Assembly: GCA_019391515.1 (NCBI GenBank)
Contig: JAHXQP010000020.1
Coordinates: forward strand, 1 to 64,000
DNA length: 64,000 nt
Source: Clostridiaceae bacterium
Lineage (GTDB): Bacteria > Bacillota > Clostridia > Tissierellales > Sporanaerobacteraceae
Direction of reading: 5' to 3'
Shown here: piece by piece, positions 1 through 8,495 of the stretch
Layout: the number at the start of each line of letters is the position of its first letter
How positions within the stretch are numbered: the first letter of the stretch is position 1
Program-made: the position numbers and the translations under genes
Notes under the pieces: generated by a model
What the model was told of the DNA's origin: nothing
What the model saw: only the letters and a program-made list of their open reading frames with translations
The model's database searches: none

Positions 1-1731
1 AATAGCTTAAAAAAATACAATATTGTAAATGGTGAAGAATTTGAAAATATAATTGAAAAATATAAAGAAATTTATAGCAAAAGAGAAAAATTAGAAGTTG
101 TACAAAATAAAATAAATAATGTTAAAATAGAGAATAAAATATTAGATGAAGAAAATATGAGAGATTTAATAGAGGATGTATATAAGTATGAAGAGATAGA
201 AGAAAAAAAGAATGCTATTTTTTATAAAAAAGAGGATACAAGCGTGCTTTTCCTTAAAACTAGGCTAGAAGAGAAGACAAAAGAACTTAAGAAAAAGAAA
301 CTATTAAGTTTCGCATCATCTTTAACTATACTTACTTTTATTACTTTAGGTTTTAAAAACAATTTATTTTTCATATTAATATTGCCAACTTCTTTATTTC
401 TTATTTACAATCTTTATTCAAATAAAGATGCTAAAGATTATATTGGAAATTTGAATAGACAAATACAAGAACTTGGAGAAAACGAAAGAGAAAAAAACAC
501 AGAGTTGGAGAAACTAGATTATGAGATGGAGACCATTTTAAAAAAATATAATTGTTCTACAAAAATAGAATTAAAGCGACTTTTAGATGAAAATTATGAA
601 GCTAGTTTAAATATTAAAAATAGGGATAAAGCATTTAAGTTGTTAAAAGAAGAAGAGGAAAATTTAATTAGAAAAATAGATGAATTTGAGGATGAATTAA
701 AGGATTTTAATATTTTATTAGAGGTTAAAGAAGACTTTACTATTGAAGATATAAAAAATATTGAAAGAAAATATTTTGAGTTTATTACTAAAAAAGACAA
801 GGAAGTTGAATTATTAAAAGAGCAAAAAGAATTAAGGGATAAGATAAATGGTTGTCATGTAGAATTAGGACAGATATCTAAAGATATAGAAGAAATTTTT
901 TCAAAAAATTGCTCTTCTAGTATTGAAGAATTTAAAGAAGGCCTTATAAAAAAAGAAAAATATAATAGTTTTATAAAGGATATAGATAGTAAGGAATTAT
1001 TGTTAAATAAAATTTTGGGTAATAATAATTTAGAGTATCTAAAAAAAGAGTCTATGTTAATAAATAAAGATTTAGAATATGATTATAAACTTTTAGAAAA
1101 AGATAGTTTATTAAATAGTTTAAAAGATGTAGATAATATACTATCTGAAAAACAAAAAAATATGACTAGAATTGAAGAAAGAATCAACAGTTTATTTAAG
1201 AACTTTAGACCTTTAGTAGAAATAGATGAAGATATTTTAAGAAAAGAAAAAGTAAAAAAAGAGTATGAAAAAAGACTAAAATCTTTAACATTAGCAAGAG
1301 ATACTATTGAAAAAATATCTAAAAATATACAAAGGGATTTTGCTCCTACTTTAAACAAGAAAGTAAGCGACACTATATCCATAGTTACTGAAGATAAATA
1401 TAAAGAGGTTAAAATAAATGAAAAAATGGATATTTCTGTAGTAGAACCTGAGAGCAATGCATTAGTAGATATAGGTAGATTAAGTGGAGGTACTATGGAT
1501 CAAATATATTTTGCTACAAGATTTGGTATAGTAGATATTTTGAAAGAAGATAAAACCCCTTTAATATTAGATGATTGTTTTATACAATATGATAAAAATA
1601 GGCTTGAAAATATTTTAAAATTTTTAACAAAAGAAAGTGAGAAAAGGCAAATTATTTTATTTACTTGCCATACAAGAGAAAAGGATATACTAGATAGAAA
1701 TAATAGTAAATTCAACTACTTAAATTTATAG
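1..1731 (+). CDS. YhaN/SbcC-like SMC-type ATPase, C-terminal part (5' end outside window)
   Basis: The frame is open from base 1, so this is the last 576 residues of a longer protein. It is mostly charged coiled coil, interrupted at roughly residues 100-138 of the visible part by two hydrophobic segments. The C-terminus has an ABC/SMC head: a signature LSGGTMDQIYFATR (about residue 494), a Walker B region PLILDDCFIQYD (about 520) and an ending that reads ILFTCHTRE, like a switch histidine. This arrangement, including hydrophobic segments inside the coil, matches YhaN, which pairs with the Mre11-like nuclease YhaO in Bacillus. A yhaO-like gene would be expected just upstream. The Walker A end is not visible, so assignment to YhaN rather than SbcC or another SMC-like ATPase is inferred. 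Confidence 0.8.
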   Translation, partial: NSLKKYNIVNGEEFENIIEKYKEIYSKREKLEVVQNKINNVKIENKILDEENMRDLIEDVYKYEEIEEKKNAIFYKKEDTSVLFLKTRLEEKTKELKKKKLLSFASSLTILTFITLGFKNNLFFILILPTSLFLIYNLYSNKDAKDYIGNLNRQIQELGENEREKNTELEKLDYEMETILKKYNCSTKIELKRLLDENYEASLNIKNRDKAFKLLKEEEENLIRKIDEFEDELKDFNILLEVKEDFTIEDIKNIERKYFEFITKKDKEVELLKEQKELRDKINGCHVELGQISKDIEEIFSKNCSSSIEEFKEGLIKKEKYNSFIKDIDSKELLLNKILGNNNLEYLKKESMLINKDLEYDYKLLEKDSLLNSLKDVDNILSEKQKNMTRIEERINSLFKNFRPLVEIDEDILRKEKVKKEYEKRLKSLTLARDTIEKISKNIQRDFAPTLNKKVSDTISIVTEDKYKEVKINEKMDISVVEPESNALVDIGRLSGGTMDQIYFATRFGIVDILKEDKTPLILDDCFIQYDKNRLENILKFLTKESEKRQIILFTCHTREKDILDRNNSKFNYLNL

Positions 1732-1800
1732 GTTAAAGAGTTACTTTAACTTATTATAACTGTAAAAATAGCCATTTGGGGGTTAAAGTTAAACTTTAAC
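1732..1800. repeat. two copies of inverted repeat GTTAAAG-N5-CTTTAAC
   Basis: The same 19-base inverted repeat occurs at 1732-1750 (spacer AGTTA) and 1782-1800 (spacer TTAAA), 50 bases centre to centre. Both lie between the ATPase gene and the metallophosphoesterase gene. Neither is followed by a T run, so an operator is more likely than a terminator. The binding protein is unknown. Confidence 0.5.
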
Positions 1801-1819
1801 ATTAACTGAGGTGAAATAA

Positions 1820-2503
1820 ATGATATATGGAATAGGAGATTTGCATCTAGACTATTCTAGAGAAAAACCTATGGATATATTTGGAGGAAATTGGGTAGGT
1901 CATGAAGAAAAAATATTTAAAAACTGGAAAGAAAAAATAACTGATGAAGATTTAGTACTTATACCAGGAGATATATCTTGGGCATTAAAACTAGGCCAAG
2001 CGCATAATGATTTAAAAAAAATCGATGAACTTCCAGGTAAAAAGGTTATAACTAAAGGGAACCATGATTTTTGGTGGGAGAGCAAGAAGAAAATGAATTC
2101 TTTAGAACTTGATACTATATTTTTTCTTCAAAATGATGGATATTCCTATAAAAATATAGACATAGTTGGCAGTAGAGGTTGGAAATCTAAGGATAGTGAA
2201 GGTTTTACAGAGCATGATGAAAAAATGTACAATAGAGAGTTAAATAGGCTTGATCTATCTTTAAACTCTATTAGAGGTAGACCAGATAAGATTATAGCAA
2301 TGCTTCATTATCCACCTTTCAATTTAGATTCTTCTCCAAATGAATTTGTTTATTTGATGAAAGAACATAATGTAGACATTTGTATATATGGCCATCTTCA
2401 TTCAGAAGGCCATAAATATGTGGTTGAAGATATGATTGAAGGTATGCAGTTTTTATGTGTATCTAGTGATTACATAGATTTTAATCCATTAAAAATCTAT
2501 TAG
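1820..2503 (+). CDS. calcineurin-like metallophosphoesterase
   Basis: A 227-residue cytosolic protein with the full metal-binding series of calcineurin-like phosphoesterases: GDLHLD near the N-terminus, GDISWA (about residue 51), GNHDFWW (about 80), a histidine in MLHYPPF (about 160) and GHLHSEGH (about 192). These residues normally bind two divalent metals and cleave phosphomono- or phosphodiesters. The length fits the small stand-alone bacterial family (COG1768-like). The ATG follows GAGGTGA by six bases. The substrate cannot be read from sequence. Its place after an SbcC-like ATPase could hint at nucleic acid work, but the paired repeats in the 88-base gap suggest a separate transcript. 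Confidence 0.85.
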   Translation: MIYGIGDLHLDYSREKPMDIFGGNWVGHEEKIFKNWKEKITDEDLVLIPGDISWALKLGQAHNDLKKIDELPGKKVITKGNHDFWWESKKKMNSLELDTIFFLQNDGYSYKNIDIVGSRGWKSKDSEGFTEHDEKMYNRELNRLDLSLNSIRGRPDKIIAMLHYPPFNLDSSPNEFVYLMKEHNVDICIYGHLHSEGHKYVVEDMIEGMQFLCVSSDYIDFNPLKIY

Positions 2504-2535
2504 ATCCATTTAATATATATAAGGAGGAATTAAAT

Positions 2536-3270
2536 ATGAAAATTATTATTGAAAAAAACTATTCGGATTTAAGTAAAAAAGCTGCAGATATTATAGAGAC
2601 AGAAATAAAAAATAAACCAGATTTAATCCTAGGATTGGCTACAGGAAGTACACCTATAGGGACTTATAAAGAGCTTATTAGAAGACATAAAGAAGAAGGT
2701 CTAGATTTTGCTAGAGTTACTACATTCAATCTAGATGAATATTTAGGAATTCCTCATGATCATATAAATAGTTATCATTATTTTATGTATGACAATCTTT
2801 TTAACAATATTAATATATATGAAGATAATATTAATATTCCAAATGGAAATCCAGAAAATGTAGAAGAATATTGTAAATCTTATGACGAAGATATTGAAAA
2901 ACAAGGTGGAATAGATTTACAAATATTAGGAATAGGAGAAAATGGACATATAGCTTTTAATGAACCAGATGATAAACTTTATCTAGGAACCCATGTAACA
3001 GATTTAACAGAATCTACAATAAAAGCTAATGCAAGATTTTTTGATTCCATAGAAGAAGTACCTAAAAAAGCTATAACTATGGGACTAGGAAGTATAATGA
3101 AGTCTAAAAAGATACTTCTTTTAGCTAATGGAAAAAATAAAGCCAATATAATTAGAGAATTATTAAAAGATGAGGTAGTATCAACCCACAACCCTGCCTC
3201 TCTACTATTATTACATCCAGATGTAACAATAATATTAGATGAGGAATCAGCAAGTGAATATCTAAAATAG
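2536..3270 (+). CDS. nagB: glucosamine-6-phosphate deaminase
   Basis: 244 residues, the normal length for the short NagB form. NagB converts glucosamine 6-phosphate to fructose 6-phosphate and ammonia, feeding aminosugars into glycolysis. Visible family motifs are LGLATGSTPIG (phosphate loop, about residue 34), FNLDEYLG with the catalytic Asp (about 70), LGIGENGHIAFNEP (about 136) and a C-terminal THNPASLL block. The ATG follows AAGGAGG. nagA lies 36 bases downstream, so the two probably form one operon for N-acetylglucosamine use, from the environment or from recycled cell wall. No aminosugar transporter or GntR-type regulator is in view. Confidence 0.95.
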   Translation: MKIIIEKNYSDLSKKAADIIETEIKNKPDLILGLATGSTPIGTYKELIRRHKEEGLDFARVTTFNLDEYLGIPHDHINSYHYFMYDNLFNNINIYEDNINIPNGNPENVEEYCKSYDEDIEKQGGIDLQILGIGENGHIAFNEPDDKLYLGTHVTDLTESTIKANARFFDSIEEVPKKAITMGLGSIMKSKKILLLANGKNKANIIRELLKDEVVSTHNPASLLLLHPDVTIILDEESASEYLK

Positions 3271-3306
3271 AAAACTGTATTCAAAGGGATAAGGGGGGAG
3301 AGTTAA

Positions 3307-4467
3307 ATGAAAGTATTGATTAAAAATGTAAATATAGTGACGCCTTATGAGATAATATATGGACATGGAGTTTTAATTGAAAAAGGTGTTATTAAAAGAA
3401 TTGAAAAGGAAGAAAACTTTAAGAGAGAAAATGTAGATAATGTAATTGATGGTAAACATAATTTTTTAGCTCCAGGTTTTATAGATACACACAATCATGG
3501 GAATTCAGGTTATGATTTTATGGATTCTACAGAAGAGGCTATAGATACTATTGCAGATTTTCATTTACAAAATGGAGTCACATCATTTCTAGGAACTATA
3601 ATTACATCTTCTTATGAAGACATGAAAAAAGCTATCCAAAATATTGTAGATTATAAAAATAAAGAAATGAAATCTCATATAATTGGAATCCATTTAGAAG
3701 GGCCTTTCTTTTCCATGGAAAAGAAAGGGGCTCAACCTTCGGAATACATTAAAGGCCCTAATTTAAATGAAATAAAAGAACTAGAGGAACTATCAAATGG
3801 AATGCTTAAAGTAGTTTCTATTGCACCAGAATTAGAAGGAGCTAGTTCAGTTATTACCTATTTAAAATCTAAAAATATAGTTTCTGCTATGGCCCATAGC
3901 AATGCAACTTTTGAACAAGCAAAAAAAGGAGTATATGAAGGCATAACAATAGCCACCCATTTATATAATGGAATGAGAAGTTTTTCTCATAGGGAGCCAG
4001 GAATAATAGGTGTTTCTTTAACAGATGATAGAGTATATTGCGAAATCATATATGATAGGATACATCTTCATGATGGAAGTGTAGATATAGCTTTAAGAAC
4101 AAAAGGAGTTGAAAAAATCATTCTAGTATCTGATGCCATGAGAGCTGCAGGGCTGATTGATGGAGAATATGAACTAGGAGGACAAAAAGTATTTGTAAAA
4201 AAAGGTGGGGCAAGACTTGAAAGTGGTACATTAGCTGGTTCCACCCTTAATCTGAGAGATGCAGTTTATAATATGATATATAAGAAAAATGTACCTATTC
4301 ATGAAGCGGTAAGAATGGCTAGTCTAAACCCAGCTAAAGCAATAGGTGTAGATGATAAAAAAGGTAGTATAGAAGTCGGAAAAGATGCAGATTTAATATT
4401 GTTTGATAGGGAAATAAATATACTAGCTTCAATGGTAGGAGGCAATATTATATGGCGAAAGAATTAG
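3307..4467 (+). CDS. nagA: N-acetylglucosamine-6-phosphate deacetylase
   Basis: 386 residues, typical for NagA of the amidohydrolase superfamily, which removes acetate from GlcNAc 6-phosphate to give the NagB substrate. Visible are APGFIDTHNHGNSGYDF (metal-site region, about residue 55), HLEGPFFS with the metal-ligand Glu (about 127), AHSNATFEQA (about 195), THLYNGMRSF (about 215) and the catalytic-Asp region LVSDAMRAAG (about 272). The ATG follows GGGGGAG. The 3' end overlaps the next gene by 16 bases, which points to translational coupling. Confidence 0.95.
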   Translation: MKVLIKNVNIVTPYEIIYGHGVLIEKGVIKRIEKEENFKRENVDNVIDGKHNFLAPGFIDTHNHGNSGYDFMDSTEEAIDTIADFHLQNGVTSFLGTIITSSYEDMKKAIQNIVDYKNKEMKSHIIGIHLEGPFFSMEKKGAQPSEYIKGPNLNEIKELEELSNGMLKVVSIAPELEGASSVITYLKSKNIVSAMAHSNATFEQAKKGVYEGITIATHLYNGMRSFSHREPGIIGVSLTDDRVYCEIIYDRIHLHDGSVDIALRTKGVEKIILVSDAMRAAGLIDGEYELGGQKVFVKKGGARLESGTLAGSTLNLRDAVYNMIYKKNVPIHEAVRMASLNPAKAIGVDDKKGSIEVGKDADLILFDREINILASMVGGNIIWRKN

Positions 4468-5000
4468 AAGTTAAGGTATTAAATATTGATAAAGAAGGCA
4501 TAGAAAAGCAATTAGTTGGAATAGGAGCTTCTCTAATAAGTCGAGAAGAACAAATAAATTATTTATTAGATTCAAAGGAAAGTAAAATTCAAAATGAACA
4601 TGACAGTTATCTAAGACTTAGAGAAAAGAAAGATTTAGAAATTGGAAAAGTAGATTATACTTTTACTCTTAAAGAAAATGTTGCAAGGGATGGTATTAGA
4701 GAAAATATAGAGACAAATACTAAAATAGAAAATAAAAATTCCCTATTCTATATATTAGAAGCCTTAGGAGTTCATATAATAAGTAAAGGATTTAAAGAAA
4801 GGATTTCTTATAAATACAATGATATAAGATTTGACATAGATACTTGGGACAAAGATACCTATCCATATACTTATATGGAAATTGAAGTGGAGAAAGAAGA
4901 AGATTTAAATAAAGCTATTAAAATTTTAGATATAGATGAAAAAAATATTTCAACTAAATCTATAGTTGAATTGAGAGAAGACCTAGGTTTGAATGACTAG
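4452..5000 (+). CDS. CYTH-domain protein (class IV adenylyl cyclase / triphosphatase-like)
   Basis: 182 residues. The N-terminus reads AKELEVKV, containing the ExExK signature of the CYTH (triphosphate tunnel) fold. Later acidic and basic strands fit the family: SYLRLREKK, a TFTLKE block, FKERISYKY and YMEIEVEKEED. Proteins of this fold hydrolyse or cyclise triphosphates such as inorganic triphosphate, thiamine triphosphate or ATP; the substrate here is unknown. It starts inside nagA and ends at a terminator, so it is the last gene of the nag transcript. Whether it has any aminosugar role is unclear. Confidence 0.8.
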   Translation: MAKELEVKVLNIDKEGIEKQLVGIGASLISREEQINYLLDSKESKIQNEHDSYLRLREKKDLEIGKVDYTFTLKENVARDGIRENIETNTKIENKNSLFYILEALGVHIISKGFKERISYKYNDIRFDIDTWDKDTYPYTYMEIEVEKEEDLNKAIKILDIDEKNISTKSIVELREDLGLND

Positions 5001-5009
5001 GTCTTTTTT
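4980..5009 (+). terminator. intrinsic terminator of the nagB-nagA-CYTH operon
   Basis: GACCTAG (4980-4986) pairs with CTAGGTC (4997-5003), followed by six T. The hairpin includes the stop codon of the CYTH gene. Confidence 0.85.
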
Positions 5010-5104
5010 ATTTGTGCGCCAGCATGAGTGCAACTTAATAGGTAAATATTACATACCCGTCTAAAAATTATGATATAATTCATATTAGTGGAAGGTGAAA
5101 AAAA

Positions 5105-5833
5105 GTGACAAATTTAATCTATATTGCCGTATGTGAAGATGAGAAAATACAGGTGGAACTTTTGGAGAAATATGTGAACAATTGGGCAGATGAAAGGAAT
5201 ATAAAAGCTGTTATCGAAGCTTTTTCTAGTGCCGAAAGCTTCGATTTTAGCTGGAGTATGAATAAAAGATATGATGTACTTCTGTTGGATATTCAGATGG
5301 AAGGAATTAATGGCGTGGAATTGGCAAAGAAAATAAGAAAAGAGGATGATATAATAGATATAGTTTTCATTACAGCTATTTTTGACTATATACAAGTTGG
5401 TTATGATGTTGGTGCTATAAACTACCTAATCAAGCCAATAGATGAAAAGAAATTGCACCAATGCTTAGATAGAGTAGTGCAGAAAACTTCCAAAGAAGCT
5501 AAGACAATCCTTATAGATATGGATGGAGAGATTATTAGAATAATACAGGATGATATAAGATATATAGAGTCTTTTGGGCATAATGTAGAAATAATTACTA
5601 TAGATGAAAAATATACTGCTAGAAAAAACATTGGTATCATAGAGAAGGAATTGGATGAAAATAGTTTTGTAAGATGTCATAGATCTTATATTGTTGGATT
5701 GGAACATGTAAAGAGAATAGGAAGAGAAGATATAGAATTAGATAATGAAGATGTAATTCCTGTAAGCAGAAGGAAATATTCTAAAACTAATATGGCGTTT
5801 ATAAAGTATTATAGAGGTGATATGGATGAATAG
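5105..5833 (+). CDS. LytTR-family response regulator (AgrA/VirR type)
   Basis: 242 residues. An N-terminal receiver domain has acidic residues at CEDE, the phosphoacceptor Asp62 in LLLDIQMEG, and Lys in NYLIKPIDEKK. The C-terminal LytTR DNA-binding domain (about 140-240) shows IRYIESFGHNVEI, FVRCHRSYIVGLEHV and ending basic residues. The start is GTG, preceded by GGAAGGTG. A TATAAT at 5074-5079 is a possible -10. The kinase gene follows with a short overlap, then two ABC exporters, so it probably controls that exporter or a peptide response. No clear direct repeats of LytTR type were found upstream. Confidence 0.92.
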   Translation: MTNLIYIAVCEDEKIQVELLEKYVNNWADERNIKAVIEAFSSAESFDFSWSMNKRYDVLLLDIQMEGINGVELAKKIRKEDDIIDIVFITAIFDYIQVGYDVGAINYLIKPIDEKKLHQCLDRVVQKTSKEAKTILIDMDGEIIRIIQDDIRYIESFGHNVEIITIDEKYTARKNIGIIEKELDENSFVRCHRSYIVGLEHVKRIGREDIELDNEDVIPVSRRKYSKTNMAFIKYYRGDMDE

Positions 5834-6560
5834 GGGTAAGGTGTTAGCTATAATTGGAATTACCTTAGCTTCAGGAATACTGTTATTTTTTACAATTAGA
5901 TATATGCTATCCAAGTTAGTAGACAGACGTATTGCCAACTACCAAAATGATCTTATGACAAAACATTATAATGAAGTTGAAAACATCTATAAACAGATGA
6001 GAGGCTGGAGACATGACTATCATAACCATATACAGACAATGAAGGCCTATCTTGATTTAGAAAAGCATGAAGGAATGGGGGAATATTTAAATAATTTAGA
6101 TATAGATTTGGCTAATATAGATACAGTTTTAAAAACGGGAAATGTTATGGTAGATGCAATACTGAATAGCAAATTATCTTTAGCAATTAGTCAGGATATA
6201 AATATCAATGCAAAGGCAACAGTACCAGAAAACTTAAAAGTGGCAGATATAGATTTGTGTGTTATTATCGGAAATCTAATGGACAATGCTATGGAAGCTG
6301 CCATTAAGCTTAAAAACCCAGAAGATAGATTTATAAGAGTGTACATAAGAGAAATGAAGGAGCAATTATATATTTCTATAACTAATTCCATGGAAGGCAA
6401 TGCTAAGAAAAAAGGGATAAAATATATAAGCACAAAATTAGGAACAAACCATGGTTTTGGTTTAAATAGGGTAGATAGTGTTGTTGATAAATATGGTGGT
6501 TTTATAAACAGACAAAATGAAGAAGGAGTATTTGCAACAGAGATAATTTTACCATTATAG
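5826..6560 (+). CDS. GHKL sensor histidine kinase with one membrane segment
   Basis: 244 residues from ATG 5826, chosen because AGAGGTG lies six bases before it; a GTG at 5817 would sit inside that ribosome binding site. One hydrophobic segment (about residues 6-24) is followed directly by the dimerisation region with the phosphorylated-His candidate H63 in RHDYHNHIQ. The ATP-binding part has MDNAMEAA (N box) and GFGLNRVDSVV (G box). AgrC-type kinases usually have five to seven membrane segments; this one has no visible sensor domain. It overlaps the response regulator gene by eight bases and is its obvious partner. Confidence 0.9.
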   Translation: MNRGKVLAIIGITLASGILLFFTIRYMLSKLVDRRIANYQNDLMTKHYNEVENIYKQMRGWRHDYHNHIQTMKAYLDLEKHEGMGEYLNNLDIDLANIDTVLKTGNVMVDAILNSKLSLAISQDININAKATVPENLKVADIDLCVIIGNLMDNAMEAAIKLKNPEDRFIRVYIREMKEQLYISITNSMEGNAKKKGIKYISTKLGTNHGFGLNRVDSVVDKYGGFINRQNEEGVFATEIILPL

Positions 6561-6601
6561 TACCATTGGTGTTATAAAGTAAACCACTGGTGCTTTTTTT
6601 A
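6560..6601 (+). terminator. probable terminator after the LytTR/GHKL pair
   Basis: GTACCATTGG (6560-6569) pairs with CCACTGGTGC (6584-6593) with one mismatch and a G-U pair, followed by seven to eight T. It separates the regulators from the ABC exporter genes, perhaps incompletely. Confidence 0.7.
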
Positions 6602-6647
6602 TATCTAAAATGCTTTTTATTACTAATATATAATTGAGGTGGTAGAT

Positions 6648-8495
6648 ATGACAGATACAAATATTGAAGTTAAAAAGCCTAAATATTCAACATGGCAAAA
6701 TACTTGTTATTTGTTAAATAATATTTGGAAATGGGATAAGCTATTGTTCTTATTATCAGCAGTACAGATTCCTATTACAGTAGCTGTACCTCTATTGGGA
6801 ATATACTTACCTAAGGCATTGATAGATTCTGTAGTAGAAGGTGTATCGGTTAATCAACTAATGATAAATATTGGGATGCCTATTTTAGGAATAATTATTC
6901 TAAAAACTATATTAGAAACCATAATCAACAGAACAATAGGTAAAAAGATTATTCACAGGATGAAATATGTAAATCTGCTAATGGATAAACAATTGGATAC
7001 AGATTTTGAAAATATAGATGATTCTGAGGGGCAGCAAAAGTTTATGAAAGCAAATATGACCACATCTGGTGATAACTCTGGCACTGAGGCAATAATAGGG
7101 GTTAGTATAGAATTATTTTCTAATATATTAGGTTTTGTACTATATGCGGGTATAATATCTACAATTCATCCTTTGATAGTTGCATTTATTATATTATCAG
7201 CAGTTATAAACTATTTCATGGGAAGATATGTAAACAATTATGAGCATAAGAACAAGGACAATCTGGCACCTATAGAAAAGAAACTTAGGTATATAAGATT
7301 TAAAACTGGCGATTTTAAATCAGCAAAGGATATGAGGCTTTACAATATGTCCCTTTGGTTTCAAGGGATGTACGATAAACTTCTAAAGGAAAAGATATAT
7401 TTTGAGAAGAAAAATATAAGTCGTAAATACTTCTCAAATATTATTGATGGATTATTACTTCTTATAAGAGATGTTATAACCTATGGATTTCTCATATATT
7501 CAGTTCTATATAAGAATATGCCTATAGGAGATTTTGTATTATATTTTGGTATAGTGGCAGAGATTTCTATATGGTTATCAGGGATAGTAAAAAATTTAAA
7601 TGAATTAAATTCTATTAGCCTTGAGATTAATGACTTAAGAGATTATCTTGAAATGAAGGACAAAATGAATAAAGGGCTAGGAGTAGCTTTACCAAAAACT
7701 TATGAATTGCCTTGTGATATAGAGCTTAAAAATCTTTATTACAAATATCCTGGAGCTAAAGACTATACTATTAAAGATATAAATCTCCATATTAAAAAGG
7801 CAGAAAAGCTAGCATTAGTTGGCCTTAATGGTGCAGGAAAAACCACTTTAGTAAAGCTTATTTGTGGATTATATACTCCTACAAAAGGTGAAATATATAT
7901 AAATGGAGTGGAATCTAGTTACTATAATAGGGATGAATACTATACATTGTTTTCTATAGTATTTCAGGATACCTACCTATTGCCTATATCCATAGAAAAG
8001 AATATCGCATTGGTTCCAGAAGAAGTTATTGATGATGAAAAGATGGATGGGGTTCTTAATATGTCAGGATTTATGGAAAAGGTGAGAACACTACCAAAGG
8101 GTAAGAATACCTTATTGGTTAAATCAGTGTTTGATGATGCTATAGAATTATCAGGTGGAGAAACTCAAAAGTTAATGCTTGCTAGGGCACTATACAAAGA
8201 TGCACCTATTATCATATTAGATGAACCAACAGCTGCACTTGATCCTATAGCTGAAAATGAAATATATCAAAAATACAATGAATTAATGAAAAAGCATACT
8301 AGTATATTCATATCCCACAGACTATCTTCTACTAGATTTTGCGATAGAATTGTTTTTATAGATGATGGAAGGATAGTAGAAGAAGGGGATCATTATAATT
8401 TAATGGAAAAGGGTGGCAAGTATAAGAAGATCTATGATATGCAATCTCATTATTATAAAGATAATGTAGGTGGTGAAGAATATGCAAGTGAATAG
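6648..8495 (+). CDS. ABC exporter half-transporter (permease fused to ATPase), first subunit
   Basis: 615 residues from ATG 6648, which follows GAGGTGG; an in-frame GTG at 6639 overlaps that site. The N-terminal half has about six hydrophobic segments (type IV exporter fold). The C-terminal half is a complete nucleotide-binding domain: Walker A GLNGAGKTT (about 391), signature ELSGGETQK (about 501), Walker B with catalytic Glu IIILDEPTAALDP (about 520) and the H-loop SHRLSS. There is no N-terminal C39 peptidase domain, so it would export an already mature substrate. The next gene overlaps by 14 bases and encodes a related protein, so the two very likely form a heterodimer. Next to a LytTR/GHKL system, a peptide or antimicrobial is a plausible substrate (inference). 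Confidence 0.9.
   Translation: MTDTNIEVKKPKYSTWQNTCYLLNNIWKWDKLLFLLSAVQIPITVAVPLLGIYLPKALIDSVVEGVSVNQLMINIGMPILGIIILKTILETIINRTIGKKIIHRMKYVNLLMDKQLDTDFENIDDSEGQQKFMKANMTTSGDNSGTEAIIGVSIELFSNILGFVLYAGIISTIHPLIVAFIILSAVINYFMGRYVNNYEHKNKDNLAPIEKKLRYIRFKTGDFKSAKDMRLYNMSLWFQGMYDKLLKEKIYFEKKNISRKYFSNIIDGLLLLIRDVITYGFLIYSVLYKNMPIGDFVLYFGIVAEISIWLSGIVKNLNELNSISLEINDLRDYLEMKDKMNKGLGVALPKTYELPCDIELKNLYYKYPGAKDYTIKDINLHIKKAEKLALVGLNGAGKTTLVKLICGLYTPTKGEIYINGVESSYYNRDEYYTLFSIVFQDTYLLPISIEKNIALVPEEVIDDEKMDGVLNMSGFMEKVRTLPKGKNTLLVKSVFDDAIELSGGETQKLMLARALYKDAPIIILDEPTAALDPIAENEIYQKYNELMKKHTSIFISHRLSSTRFCDRIVFIDDGRIVEEGDHYNLMEKGGKYKKIYDMQSHYYKDNVGGEEYASE

Noticed and set aside
1083-1457. 124-codon antisense frame in the SMC-type ATPase
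   Set aside because: Ser/Phe/Leu-rich shadow typical of antisense to Lys/Glu-rich coiled coil.
5010-5104. Auto-inducing peptide gene next to the LytTR/GHKL pair
   Set aside because: No AgrD-like open frame with a ribosome binding site lies in the gaps 5010-5104, 6561-6647 or 10312-10427, so there is no visible agr-type signal peptide.
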